Shown: positions 44,161 through 52,234, counted from the first letter of the stretch. The stretch: DNA of 64,000 bases from Faucicola osloensis_B (GCA_964211495.1 CAXORL010000002.1:343867-407866); one strand, 5' to 3'. A program made the numbers and translations. The notes: generated from the sequence alone by a model not told the origin.

Positions 44161-46770
44161 ATGTCTAATGTCCAATTGGTATGTCCTATTCGTGGCGTAT
44201 TAAAAACCTCTGAAAAAGCTAAGAATAAATTAACCTATAGTGAGGAATATTATCGAATACAGGCTATAAATCATTTACTCTCGATGGGCTACCCTAAAGA
44301 GAACTTTGTGATTGAGCAAATCGTTAAAAAGTTTGGTAATAACGGCAGGAATAGCGTTAGATGTGACTTTGCTGTGCTAAATGTCAATGTGGGAACAATA
44401 CAAAGAAATGTTGATACCATTCTTGAACATTCAATATTGTTTTGTGAGGTTAAAAGAGATAATACAGATGCCGAATATGCTAAAAACACTCAAGTAAAAC
44501 CTTTGTTAGATTTTGCAAAAATACAAAAAGCTATTGGTTTATACTGGGATAATTTGGAACAAAAAGTCTTTTGGCAAGATTTCAATGATGGTAAGAGAAG
44601 TATAAGAGAGGGGCTTATCAATCTCTTGCCAAAATTTGGTATGGATATTCAAGTAGTTCCAATTAAATTTAATGATACAAAACCTACTGATAACTTGATA
44701 GAGATATTTAATCATGTAGAGGACTTATTGCATCAACGTAGTTTTGATAACACCCAAAGATATGACATTATATTAAAATTATTGTTGGCTAAAATATTTG
44801 ATGAGCATAGTAAACAGGGTGAGCCTAACAGCCCTATGGTGATTCAAGATTTTAATGCTTTAGGCTTTGAGCCAAAATTGGCAGAAAAATATTTCAATGA
44901 CTTACTGGTTCGTTCTATTGAGTTTTATGGTAAGCATTTACCAAAAGAAATTAGTAAGAAACTACCAATACAATCAGACCTTTTACTTGATATTTTAAAA
45001 ATATTAGCACCAATCAGAATTACTTATTCCAAAAGAGATATCATTCAAACTTTTTATATGAAATTTGCTAAAGAACTTTATAAATGGGATTTAGCTCAAT
45101 TTTTTACACCAACCCCTATTACTGATTTTATCGTAGATGTTGTAAATTTAAAATTTGGTGAACATGTTTTAGACCCTGCATGTGGTAGTGCAGATTTTCT
45201 CGTGGCTGCTTTTCATGTGGCTAGAAAATACAACGTAGGTCATGCCGATTATATTTGGGGTAATGATAATTCAGAAAGTGCTGTTCAGGTCGCAATACTC
45301 AATATGGTATTGAATGGCGATGGCAAAACAAATATTAGAAAAATTGACTCACTAGAATCTGTAAATAAAGATGATAGAGATTTTAATATTGTTTTATGTA
45401 ATCCCCCATTCGGGAGTAAAATTGTTGAAAAAAGAAATAAGGTTCTTAAAGAATTTGATTTGGGTTACGAGTGGGATTTTAATAAAGTTACAAATGAATT
45501 TGAATTAAATAAAGAAAAGTTGTTAGCTTCACAAGAAGCAGGGTTGTTGTTTGCTGAATTGTGTGTAAAAAAAGCCAAGAAAAAGGGCAGAATAGCAATC
45601 ATTTTACCTAATGGTTATTTAGGGAATAGGTCAGAAAAATTTATTATCTTTCGACAATGGTTATTAAAAAATACAAGAATAGCAGGGATTTGTTCACTAC
45701 CAAGATTCAGTTTTAAAAGCAGTGGGGCGGACGTTAGTGCGAGCATATTATTTTTAGAAAAGAGAGAACATCCTGTTAATAAATTGCAAGATATAGAGAA
45801 TTATCAATTTTTTGTGGAAATGGTAGAGAATTTAGGTTGGGAAGCAGGTAATAAAATTGCAAAACCTGTTTTTAAACGTAATCTTAATGATGGAAGTTTT
45901 ATTACAGATGAAAAAGGCGATAAAATTCTTGATACTGATTTTCCAATAATCTTAGATAGGATACGAAATTCAACAGCAGCAAATAATTATTTTGAATGGA
46001 TGGGTAATAATGATTTATCTTTTCATTTGCAAAAAAATGAATTACCTAGTGTTTTATCAAGCCATTGCGTTGATGTCACAAATGTTATTGATGATAATGT
46101 ATTAACATTAGACCCTAAAAGATATTCGCAAAAAGTTCATAATGTACGGAATTTAATCAAACAAAATCAATATGTATTATTAGGAGATATTGTTGATTTT
46201 ATTCCAGAAAAGACCAATAAGAATGGCAACAAAGTTATATTAAAAAAAGATGTTCTATATAATTATGTGCAAATAGAAAATATATCTTATGGAGAGTTTA
46301 GCAGTAATGAGATGTATGGTTGGCAACTTCCGAGCCGAGCAAAACATTTAGCTGAATTTGGTGATTTATTTTTTGGTTCAATATGGGGTAGTGCATCAAA
46401 ATGGTGTTATATAGGTGAAGTGCATGAAAACTATGTGTTTACCAACGGATGTCATAGATGTCGTATAAAAAAAGATAAAGAACATTATCTAGTTGATTTG
46501 CTCGCCTTTTTAAATACAGAAGCATGGGCTGTACAAATGAGGTCTATGGCAAGAGGGTCTGATGGTTTAGCTGAAATAAGTATTTTAGATGCTAAAGAAA
46601 TTTTGATACCACTAATCAAGGATAGTGAAAGAAAGTCTGTAGAAAGATTTGTAGATGACTTAAAAAAGGGCACGGTTTCTTTGAAATCTTTTATTCAAAA
46701 CAAAGGTTCTAATGAAGTTTTTGATAAACTGTTTGTGCCAAAAAGACCGAGTCATATAGTCTTAGTGTAA
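44161..46770 (+). CDS. Single-chain restriction-modification-like enzyme
   Basis: 869 residues. The N-terminal part has a PD-(D/E)xK-like pattern: Asp69 in VRCDFAVLN and Glu96-x-Lys98 in FCEVKRD. The central HsdM-type N6-adenine methyltransferase shows AQFFTPTPI (312-320), motif I DPACGSADF (338-346) and motif IV NPPF (414-417). From about residue 680 a type I specificity-like target-recognition half (LPSRAKHLAEFGDLFFGSIWG...) follows. Nuclease, methylase and recognition in one chain is the type IIG layout. Motif I has GSA where GSG is usual. If the nuclease is inactive it would be an orphan methylase. Confidence 0.82.
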   Translation: MSNVQLVCPIRGVLKTSEKAKNKLTYSEEYYRIQAINHLLSMGYPKENFVIEQIVKKFGNNGRNSVRCDFAVLNVNVGTIQRNVDTILEHSILFCEVKRDNTDAEYAKNTQVKPLLDFAKIQKAIGLYWDNLEQKVFWQDFNDGKRSIREGLINLLPKFGMDIQVVPIKFNDTKPTDNLIEIFNHVEDLLHQRSFDNTQRYDIILKLLLAKIFDEHSKQGEPNSPMVIQDFNALGFEPKLAEKYFNDLLVRSIEFYGKHLPKEISKKLPIQSDLLLDILKILAPIRITYSKRDIIQTFYMKFAKELYKWDLAQFFTPTPITDFIVDVVNLKFGEHVLDPACGSADFLVAAFHVARKYNVGHADYIWGNDNSESAVQVAILNMVLNGDGKTNIRKIDSLESVNKDDRDFNIVLCNPPFGSKIVEKRNKVLKEFDLGYEWDFNKVTNEFELNKEKLLASQEAGLLFAELCVKKAKKKGRIAIILPNGYLGNRSEKFIIFRQWLLKNTRIAGICSLPRFSFKSSGADVSASILFLEKREHPVNKLQDIENYQFFVEMVENLGWEAGNKIAKPVFKRNLNDGSFITDEKGDKILDTDFPIILDRIRNSTAANNYFEWMGNNDLSFHLQKNELPSVLSSHCVDVTNVIDDNVLTLDPKRYSQKVHNVRNLIKQNQYVLLGDIVDFIPEKTNKNGNKVILKKDVLYNYVQIENISYGEFSSNEMYGWQLPSRAKHLAEFGDLFFGSIWGSASKWCYIGEVHENYVFTNGCHRCRIKKDKEHYLVDLLAFLNTEAWAVQMRSMARGSDGLAEISILDAKEILIPLIKDSERKSVERFVDDLKKGTVSLKSFIQNKGSNEVFDKLFVPKRPSHIVLV

Positions 46771-46824
46771 TCAGCATATTTAAAAGGGTAAAAATTTTAA
46801 ATTTTGCCCTTTTTTTAAACATTA

Positions 46825-46851
46825 GTTTTGTGCAGGTGCTACATAATGACG
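46825..46851. repeat. Right terminal inverted repeat
   Basis: Exact complement of 42185-42211. It is followed by the right target duplication ATTTTTTA at 46852-46859 and by the other half of the split terminator, ATGGGGCTTT, at 46861-46870. Confidence 0.93.
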
Positions 46852-46859
46852 ATTTTTTA
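46852..46859. repeat. 8-bp target-site duplication, right copy
   Basis: ATTTTTTA, identical to the left copy at 42177-42184. Confidence 0.9.
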
Positions 46860-47065
46860 GATGGGGCTTTTATTTAGAATTTAATTATTGTTAGCCTGTA
46901 AAGAAATGAACACCAAGCCAGCAATAACAAGCCATTGGCAAAAAGTGAACAGCGAATTGAACACCTAACCGCCTATGGTTCAATTCAAAAACCGAACACC
47001 CAGCAGCAGAGCATACCGCTATTAAGGGGGTATAGATGAGAACTGAACACCAAAGCCGAACGATA

Positions 47066-47109
47066 GGCGGGCATGATTGATTATATTAATTGTCATTGGG
47101 GTATGGTTA
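47066..47109 (+). promoter_or_regulatory. Third GGCGGGCATGAT site
   Basis: GGCGGGCATGAT (47066-47077) is followed 19 bases later by TGGGGTATGGTTA (47097-47109), the same pair of words as at 40966 and 41019. It could be another target of the C4-type RNA, with an unrecognised short transcript downstream. Confidence 0.45.
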
Positions 47110-48299
47110 GCAAGCTAGTTAGCAACAGATTTTGGTTACCAAGATTAGTTACCAAAGAAAATGCCCTTTTGTGCGTAACCTTGAGTGTAACAGGCAACTG
47201 TAACAGCAGAACCGCCCTTTTAATTGGTACGCAGTACGCAGGCAAGTACGCACCAAATGAGCCGTTATTAAATGCGAACTTCACGCCAGCCGATAACTTG
47301 CCATGATTTAAAATCTAGGCAAGATTTTAGCCCGCCCCATGTTGCCAAATGTTGACCTTAGAACTTGATAAAACTTGAAACTACTTCATAAAACTACAGG
47401 TTAGAGATTATTAAAACTTGTCAAAACTTGACATTGTGCAGGCATGATTTACTTTTCTTTTCTTTTACAAAATCGCAGTTAAAAACCCCGCCAAGCCTTA
47501 ATAACACTGGAAACCTTAAAAACCTTGTAAAAGTAAAAATCCTTTCGTTTTTTGGTGCATAAATAACGCCAAGCTCTTGCCCATACCGCAAACCCAAAAA
47601 CAAGGCGAAAGGGTAAAAATTCTTTACCCAACCTTTACGGATTTTTGCCACCTATGAACCGTTAGCCCTTGCTAGTTAAAGGATTGCAAAGATTTTCAGT
47701 TAGCACCCGTAAAGAATATTTACCTTGACCCAACATTGACGAATTGCCAGCCATACCGACACCAAACCGCAGGCAGGGCAAGCCATAAAGACAGGTTCAT
47801 AAATAAGCCCGTCAAGGTGATTTACCTTTACTTAGCTTTACCAAATCCAAAACCCAAAAACCGCCCAGCCCTTGCCAGTCATGGGATAATGCCCCTTTTG
47901 ATTGGTTAGCCGTATAGATAAATTTTGTACTATTTTTTACTAAAACAGAGAATGAAAAACACGCCACACCATACACAGCAAGGCATAAATCCAAATTTAG
48001 TAATGACCTTGTATAAAATTATAGACAGGGTATAGACAGATTTAAGACAGTGGAAACCACCAAAGCGACACAGGGCAAGGCAAACGGGCATTTTGCCATT
48101 GTGACCCGTCAAGAACTTAGTAAGCCCCAAAATGACAAAACAACCCCATGAAAGGGCAAGTCAAGTAAACCGAATTACTTACCAGTTTAAGCCCTAAGAT
48201 TACCCTAAGATTTTTTACCCTTGCCCAAGTTTGGACAGGGGTATTTTTTCGCAGTTACAAAAAATAATTTTGGTAAAAAATAGGGGGGATTTTGAATAA

Positions 48300-48323
48300 A
48301 TGGCTACCAAAACGGCTACCAAA
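48300..48323. repeat. Right pair of 12-bp repeats, possible integrase arm sites
   Basis: ATGGCTACCAAA (48300-48311) and ACGGCTACCAAA (48312-48323) in tandem. They match the pair at 32941-32963 in sequence and orientation and lie 47 bases from the right attachment repeat. Confidence 0.65.
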
Positions 48324-48370
48324 ATCAGATAATGAAAACATAAACCCAGTAATATCAAGGATTTAAGGTG

Positions 48371-48391
48371 AAAAAAAACAACCACCTAAAG
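48371..48391. repeat. Right attachment repeat (attR core)
   Basis: A run of As then CAACCACCTAAAG, 20 of 21 identical to 32791-32811. Confidence 0.85.
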
Positions 48392-48403
48392 TGATTGTTT
48401 TTT
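48373..48403 (-). terminator. Terminator of the SCP2 gene, overlapping attR
   Basis: AAAACAACCAC and GTGATTGTTTT form a hairpin around CTAAA, with A- and T-runs outside, just after the stop of the minus-strand SCP2 gene. One C-A mismatch is present. With the T found in the attL copy the stem would be perfect, so the original chromosomal site was an intact terminator. Confidence 0.8.
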
Positions 48404-48422
48404 ATCATTTAATAACAAAGGC

Positions 48423-49841
48423 TTATTTGTCTTTTGCGCTGTCACCACGAGTGATTGAAATGTTGGTGATAGGTGATTTATCGTCAGTGACTGCGCTAGT
48501 TTTGACATTGTCGGCAATGACCTCATCAGACGCATGCTTTGCCTCAATCTCAGCCGATTTACGCAGCGCAGGCGTTAAGTTGTCATTATCCGCTGATTTG
48601 GCAAACACATTGTCAGGACGGATACCATCATCATCTGCAATACTATCTTTAGCCGTACTATCTTGAGCGTTAGGAGTATCTTTAGCCGCTTCATACTTCT
48701 CTTTGATGGCTTTATTATCGGATGCATCAGAATCACTCGTCGTTTCATCGGTCAGCTTTTGCTTAGCTTGTTCGACTTTATCTTTTGCCTCGCTGACTTT
48801 TTCTTTAGCTTCATCGTTTAATGCATCTAGTTGGTCATCGGCTTGGGTTTTTAATTCTTCAACCTTTGATTTAGCATCGTCTAGTTTTTCACCGGCTAGA
48901 CTTTTAACATCGGCTAATTTTTCAGCCGCTTGGTCTTTGACGTCTTCAAGCTTGGTTTTAGCATCGGCAAGTTTATCATCTTTGGCTGCTTTTGCTTCAT
49001 CAAGCTTTTCAGTGGCAGTTTCTTTAGCGTCATCAATTTTATCAGCCGCTTGCGCTTTAACCTCATCCAATTTTTCTTTGGTTTCGCCAAGTTTTTCATT
49101 AGCGGTGTCTTTAATATCCGCTAATTTTTCGCTCGCATCTTCTTTAAGTGCATCGATTTTTTCTTTGGCTTCGGTTTTTAGCTCATCAAATTTTTCCACC
49201 GCGTCATCTTTGATTTCAGCCGCTTTCGCTTTAAGGGTGTCTAATTTGCTCGTAGCTTCAGAATCGCTGTCAGCATTGACATCTTTGGTGTTGGCTTCAT
49301 TAAAGTATTTGCTGCTACCAGATGCTTTACCTGCGCTCGCGCCCCCAATCATTGCTAGGGCTTTGCTGCAAAGTTCTTTGGCAAAAGGGGTGGCTTTTTC
49401 AATCAATGGTTTTGCTTGTTCAACCACAGGTTTAAGTGGCTCAGGTACTTTTGGCACAATAAATTTTGCGATTTGGTTAAACCACATCAGCAGTGAATAA
49501 TCACCCGACATTTTTAACTCACCATTTTGGATGCCCGTCATAAATGCCGTTGCTTCACCTTTAGTGAGCAATTTTACACCCGTCATTGAGTCTTTAAAGG
49601 TAATCGTCAACGTTGGCTCTTTGGCTGGACCTGCATGTTGACTAAAAGTACCGTTATTAATCTCATAATAGCGTGACGTTTGTTCCGCGTCGCTGCCGAG
49701 TTGAATAGTAAAATTACGGTTTTCTAATAAGCCTTTAAATTTGTCATCACCCATTTTGGCAAGTTGGGTTAGACGCAAGCCAACGGCAAATAATAATACG
49801 TCAAGGGGATCTGATTTGATTTGGGTTAATTGAGATAACAT
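48423..49841 (-). CDS. SCP2-domain protein with LEA-like 11-residue repeats
   Basis: 472 residues. Residues 1-125 resemble an SCP2 sterol-carrier fold (FTIQLGSDAEQTSRYYEI, PTLTITFKDSMTGVKLLTKGEATAFMTGIQNGELKMSGD). Residues 200-363 are an amphipathic helical array of 11-residue units of the type KDxAxEKLADA, interrupted at intervals by 7-residue units (KEKLDEV, KTKLEDV, KSKVEEL, KDKVEQA). The rest is acidic and disordered. There is no signal peptide. Such 11-mers occur in LEA-type desiccation proteins, phasins and apolipoprotein-like proteins. A lipid or polyester granule surface role is possible. The gene ends at the island's right boundary. Confidence 0.75.
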   Translation of the reverse strand: MLSQLTQIKSDPLDVLLFAVGLRLTQLAKMGDDKFKGLLENRNFTIQLGSDAEQTSRYYEINNGTFSQHAGPAKEPTLTITFKDSMTGVKLLTKGEATAFMTGIQNGELKMSGDYSLLMWFNQIAKFIVPKVPEPLKPVVEQAKPLIEKATPFAKELCSKALAMIGGASAGKASGSSKYFNEANTKDVNADSDSEATSKLDTLKAKAAEIKDDAVEKFDELKTEAKEKIDALKEDASEKLADIKDTANEKLGETKEKLDEVKAQAADKIDDAKETATEKLDEAKAAKDDKLADAKTKLEDVKDQAAEKLADVKSLAGEKLDDAKSKVEELKTQADDQLDALNDEAKEKVSEAKDKVEQAKQKLTDETTSDSDASDNKAIKEKYEAAKDTPNAQDSTAKDSIADDDGIRPDNVFAKSADNDNLTPALRKSAEIEAKHASDEVIADNVKTSAVTDDKSPITNISITRGDSAKDK

Positions 49842-50136
49842 ACGTGTCCTCCAAAATTATAGATTTTATAGATATTGCAATGCGCAAGGTCTTGAAATAA
49901 GTGAAGATACTTAAGTGAATCATTTCAAAGCAATTATAATTCGCTATTACAATAATTCGCTATTACAAAGGATTTAATAGCTTTGTTATACACTATATTA
50001 TAAGGTCATCCATGCCAAGTTACAGTAATGTTTAACATACCAGTATCATTTTTTGTAATCAAAGCGTTTGATTTGTGTATTTAAATGCCGTTATACAGCG
50101 AACTGCTTACCTTTTATCAAGCTAAAGCGCATAAAA
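49842..50136. other. Gap upstream of the SCP2 gene
   Basis: About 300 AT-rich bases with no gene. A two-copy 16-bp repeat (AATTCGCTATTAC at 49938 and 49954) is the only clear structure. The SCP2 promoter should lie here. Confidence 0.5.
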
Positions 50137-50157
50137 AACCCATCAACATGATGGGTT
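50137..50157 (-). terminator. Terminator of the minus-strand membrane protein gene
   Basis: AACCCATC (50137-50144) and GATGGGTT (50150-50157) with a 5-base loop. On the minus strand a TTTTTT run follows. Confidence 0.85.
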
Positions 50158-50201
50158 AAATAACTTACTACTAAATTAGCAATAAGGGGATAGGGTCGCT
50201 A

Positions 50202-50648
50202 TTAGTTTTTTGAATCAAACACAGAAGCATGACGAACAAAGTTTTGATGAAAATCAGTATCTTTTTCTAATACTACAGGACGATGACCGGCGCTCATTTG
50301 GACACTGCTTTTTAACATGGTCTGGTTGGTAGTAGCTTGACTCGCGGCTTTGTTGAACTTAGGTTTTCCATTTAACGCTATCACAATGGGAATCATCGAT
50401 AAGCCAATGGCTGCCACATACGCATCCGTCCCAGTCAACGATGACAGCGTGACAACTGCCCAATGCAGCCCTTCCACCGAAATCCAGTACACCATGCCCA
50501 ACATAAAATAGCCTAATACAAAACGGTAAGGGGTAAACGCAATCGCTAGCATACCGACAGTCACTAGAACGATTAAAAACAACCAGTTAGAAGTTAACGA
50601 CGTAGCAGCTAATAATACACTTGCCGAAATAAGCATGGTTGACCTCAT
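50202..50648 (-). CDS. Membrane protein, unknown function
   Basis: 148 residues; a start at the second Met (50636) is also possible. Three to four hydrophobic segments cover residues 5-95 (LISASVLLAATSLTSNWLFLIV..., FVLGYFMLGMVYWI, VAAIGLSMIPIVIAL). A polar, probably cytoplasmic C-terminal tail of about 55 residues follows. No family recognised. It stands alone between long gaps and has its own terminator. Confidence 0.65.
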   Translation of the reverse strand: MRSTMLISASVLLAATSLTSNWLFLIVLVTVGMLAIAFTPYRFVLGYFMLGMVYWISVEGLHWAVVTLSSLTGTDAYVAAIGLSMIPIVIALNGKPKFNKAASQATTNQTMLKSSVQMSAGHRPVVLEKDTDFHQNFVRHASVFDSKN

Positions 50649-51216
50649 GAAAAGTTATTAAAAACAACTACTTAAAATAAATTAAGTAAAAGCTTGTACG
50701 GGGTATTATGGCGGTAAAAAATGAAAATTAAAAGTCAAAACCCAACTAAAACGACAATGGATGACGTATCAAATTTGGTTGATTTATCTTAAAAAAAAGC
50801 GATTAAAAAGGCTAAAAGCGCATAAAAAAAGCTAACAATCAATCGTCAAAATCACTGGTTAAAGGGTAACAGGAATTTTCGTAAATCTAGTAAAAAAGTG
50901 CTAAAATGCGGTAACTGATTTGTCGCGAAATGTATATTGTTTTAATGCTTTGTAGTTTTGCCCACCCCTTAATTTGCTCAATAATCATGGCAATAGATCT
51001 AGCTAAAAATTGGATAAGTTTGCTATTTTGGGCGTTTTAAGTAAAAATATCGTTCGGCAATTGTACCGCATATTTTAAGTGCTATTTGCGACGCAAAAAA
51101 ATTTAAATTTTTAATGTGACTAATTAAAAAAACTGACGCTTTATCAAAATTAACTGGACAACTATTTTGATAAACACGGTTTGCCTAATCACCGACTATA
51201 TAGTGGTAATTCTCGT
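50649..51216. other. 568-base gap before glyQ
   Basis: AT-rich, with no open frame of note on either strand and no tRNA. I see no clear riboswitch or T-box-like fold. Promoters for glyQ and for the divergent membrane-protein gene must lie here. Confidence 0.5.
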
Positions 51217-52185
51217 ATGATGACGTTTCAACAATTGATTTTAACTTTGCAAAATTATTGGGCAGAAAAAGGCTGTGTGGTGTTACAGCCTTACGATATG
51301 GAAATGGGTGCAGGCACGTTTCATACCGCCACTTTCTTACGAGCATTGGGTCCAGAGCGTTGGCATGCTGCCTATGTGCAGCCATCACGCCGTCCCACGG
51401 ATGGTCGCTATGGCGACAACCCAAACCGTTTACAACATTATTATCAATTCCAAGTGGTACTTAAACCCAATCCACCGGATATTCAAGAATTGTACTTGGG
51501 GTCACTCAAAGCGATTGGCATCGATACCTTAACGCATGACGTCCGCTTTGTAGAAGACAACTGGGAATCACCAACGCTTGGCGCATGGGGACTTGGTTGG
51601 GAAGTTTGGCTAAATGGCATGGAAGTTACCCAGTTTACTTACTTCCAGCAAGTCGGTGGTATTGAGTGTTTCCCAGTGACAGGAGAAATCACATACGGTC
51701 TTGAGCGCCTTGCCATGTATATCCAAGGCGTGGACAGTGTGTATGACTTGGTATGGACGGATGGCGAATTTGGTCGTGTCACTTATGGTGATGTATTCCA
51801 CCAAAATGAAGTGGAACAATCAACCTACAACTTTGAACATGCCGATGTGGCAAAAATGTTTGAATTATTTGATTTTTATGAAAGCCAAGCCGATAAATTG
51901 GTCGGTCTTAATCTGCCGCTGCCTGCGTATGAAATGGTGCTCAAAGCGTCACATACCTTTAACTTGTTGGATGCGCGTGGGGCAATTTCGGTGACAGAGC
52001 GTCAGCGCTTTATTTTGCGTGTGCGCACCTTGGCGCGTAAGGTAGCGCAAAGCTATGTAGAAACGCGCGCCAAATTGGGCTTCCCATTGGCGGATGACGC
52101 ACATAAAGCCGATGCGCTAGAAAAATATCTACCAAAAGAAGCTATTTCAAAACAACAGATGAAAGAAGCGGATAAATCACAATAG
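51217..52185 (+). CDS. glyQ: Glycyl-tRNA synthetase alpha subunit
   Basis: 322 residues from the ATG at 51217 (another at 51220). The frame reaches a TTG at 51181, but the family N-terminus (TFQQLILTLQNYWAEKGC) fits the ATG. It is the class II catalytic subunit of the alpha2beta2 enzyme. QPYDMEMGAGTFHTATFLRALG, YVQPSRRPTDGRYGDNPNRLQHYYQFQV and GWEVWLNGMEVTQFTYFQQVGG are diagnostic. In many bacteria glyS follows directly; here a carrier gene lies between. Confidence 0.96.
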   Translation: MMTFQQLILTLQNYWAEKGCVVLQPYDMEMGAGTFHTATFLRALGPERWHAAYVQPSRRPTDGRYGDNPNRLQHYYQFQVVLKPNPPDIQELYLGSLKAIGIDTLTHDVRFVEDNWESPTLGAWGLGWEVWLNGMEVTQFTYFQQVGGIECFPVTGEITYGLERLAMYIQGVDSVYDLVWTDGEFGRVTYGDVFHQNEVEQSTYNFEHADVAKMFELFDFYESQADKLVGLNLPLPAYEMVLKASHTFNLLDARGAISVTERQRFILRVRTLARKVAQSYVETRAKLGFPLADDAHKADALEKYLPKEAISKQQMKEADKSQ

Positions 52186-52234
52186 TTTCATCACATCGAC
52201 GAAAAAATTTTCTTTGAACGGTCAAATTAAAAAG

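Larger units (their letters stand above)
42185..46851. mobile_element. IS1595-family transposon with passenger genes, 4667 bp
   Basis: It is bounded by 27-bp perfect terminal inverted repeats (42185-42211 and 46825-46851) and flanked by the 8-bp duplication ATTTTTTA. It holds, from left to right, a winged-helix-like gene and an ISXO2-like transposase on the minus strand, then a DUF6471 gene and a large restriction-modification-like gene on the plus strand. Both ends and the transposase are intact, so it may be active. Some IS1595 subgroups are known to carry passenger genes; this cargo combination is unfamiliar to me. Confidence 0.88.
46871..48370. other. 1.5 kb non-coding right end of the island
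   Basis: No convincing gene on either strand; the longest frames are under 80 codons, without ribosome-binding sites or family features. It contains distinct short-repeat families. (T/C)GAACACC starts at 46907, 46958, 46993 and 47044, with a related GTGAACAG at 46945. GAATTGAAC/GTTCAATTC forms an inverted repeat (46954-46962 and 46978-46986). (A)AAACTTG occurs four times in 47360-47430. A GGGTAAA/TTTACCC hairpin lies at 47611-47629, and a CCCTTGCCAGTCATGGG hairpin at 47869-47885. It may be a cis-acting replication, packaging or transfer region. Confidence 0.6.
32791..48391 (+). mobile_element. 15.6 kb integrated island, phage-satellite-like
   Basis: Bounded by 21-bp near-perfect direct repeats (20 of 21 identical) at 32791-32811 and 48371-48391. 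It carries a tyrosine integrase at the left end, an AlpA-like regulator, a C4-type antisense RNA candidate, an Icd/Ash-like frame, a KilA-N protein and a DUF3987 primase-like protein beside an iteron cluster. No capsid, portal, tail, terminase or conjugation genes are seen. Integrase-AlpA-primase-origin order with no structural genes fits a P4 or PICI-type satellite. A passenger transposon occupies 42185-46851. A relaxase-less mobilizable element is the main alternative. Confidence 0.85.

Noticed and set aside
47073..47306. 77-codon plus-strand frame in the island's right end
   Set aside because: It overlaps the repeated GGCGGGCATGAT and TGGGGTATGG words, which explain the sequence better, and it has no ribosome-binding site or protein-like pattern.
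48703..49500. Long plus-strand frame of 265 codons opposite the SCP2 gene
   Set aside because: It is the complement of the repetitive Lys/Glu/Ala array, giving Ser/Ala/Phe repeats. Long antisense frames are expected opposite such codon-biased repeats, and there is no ribosome-binding site or family match.
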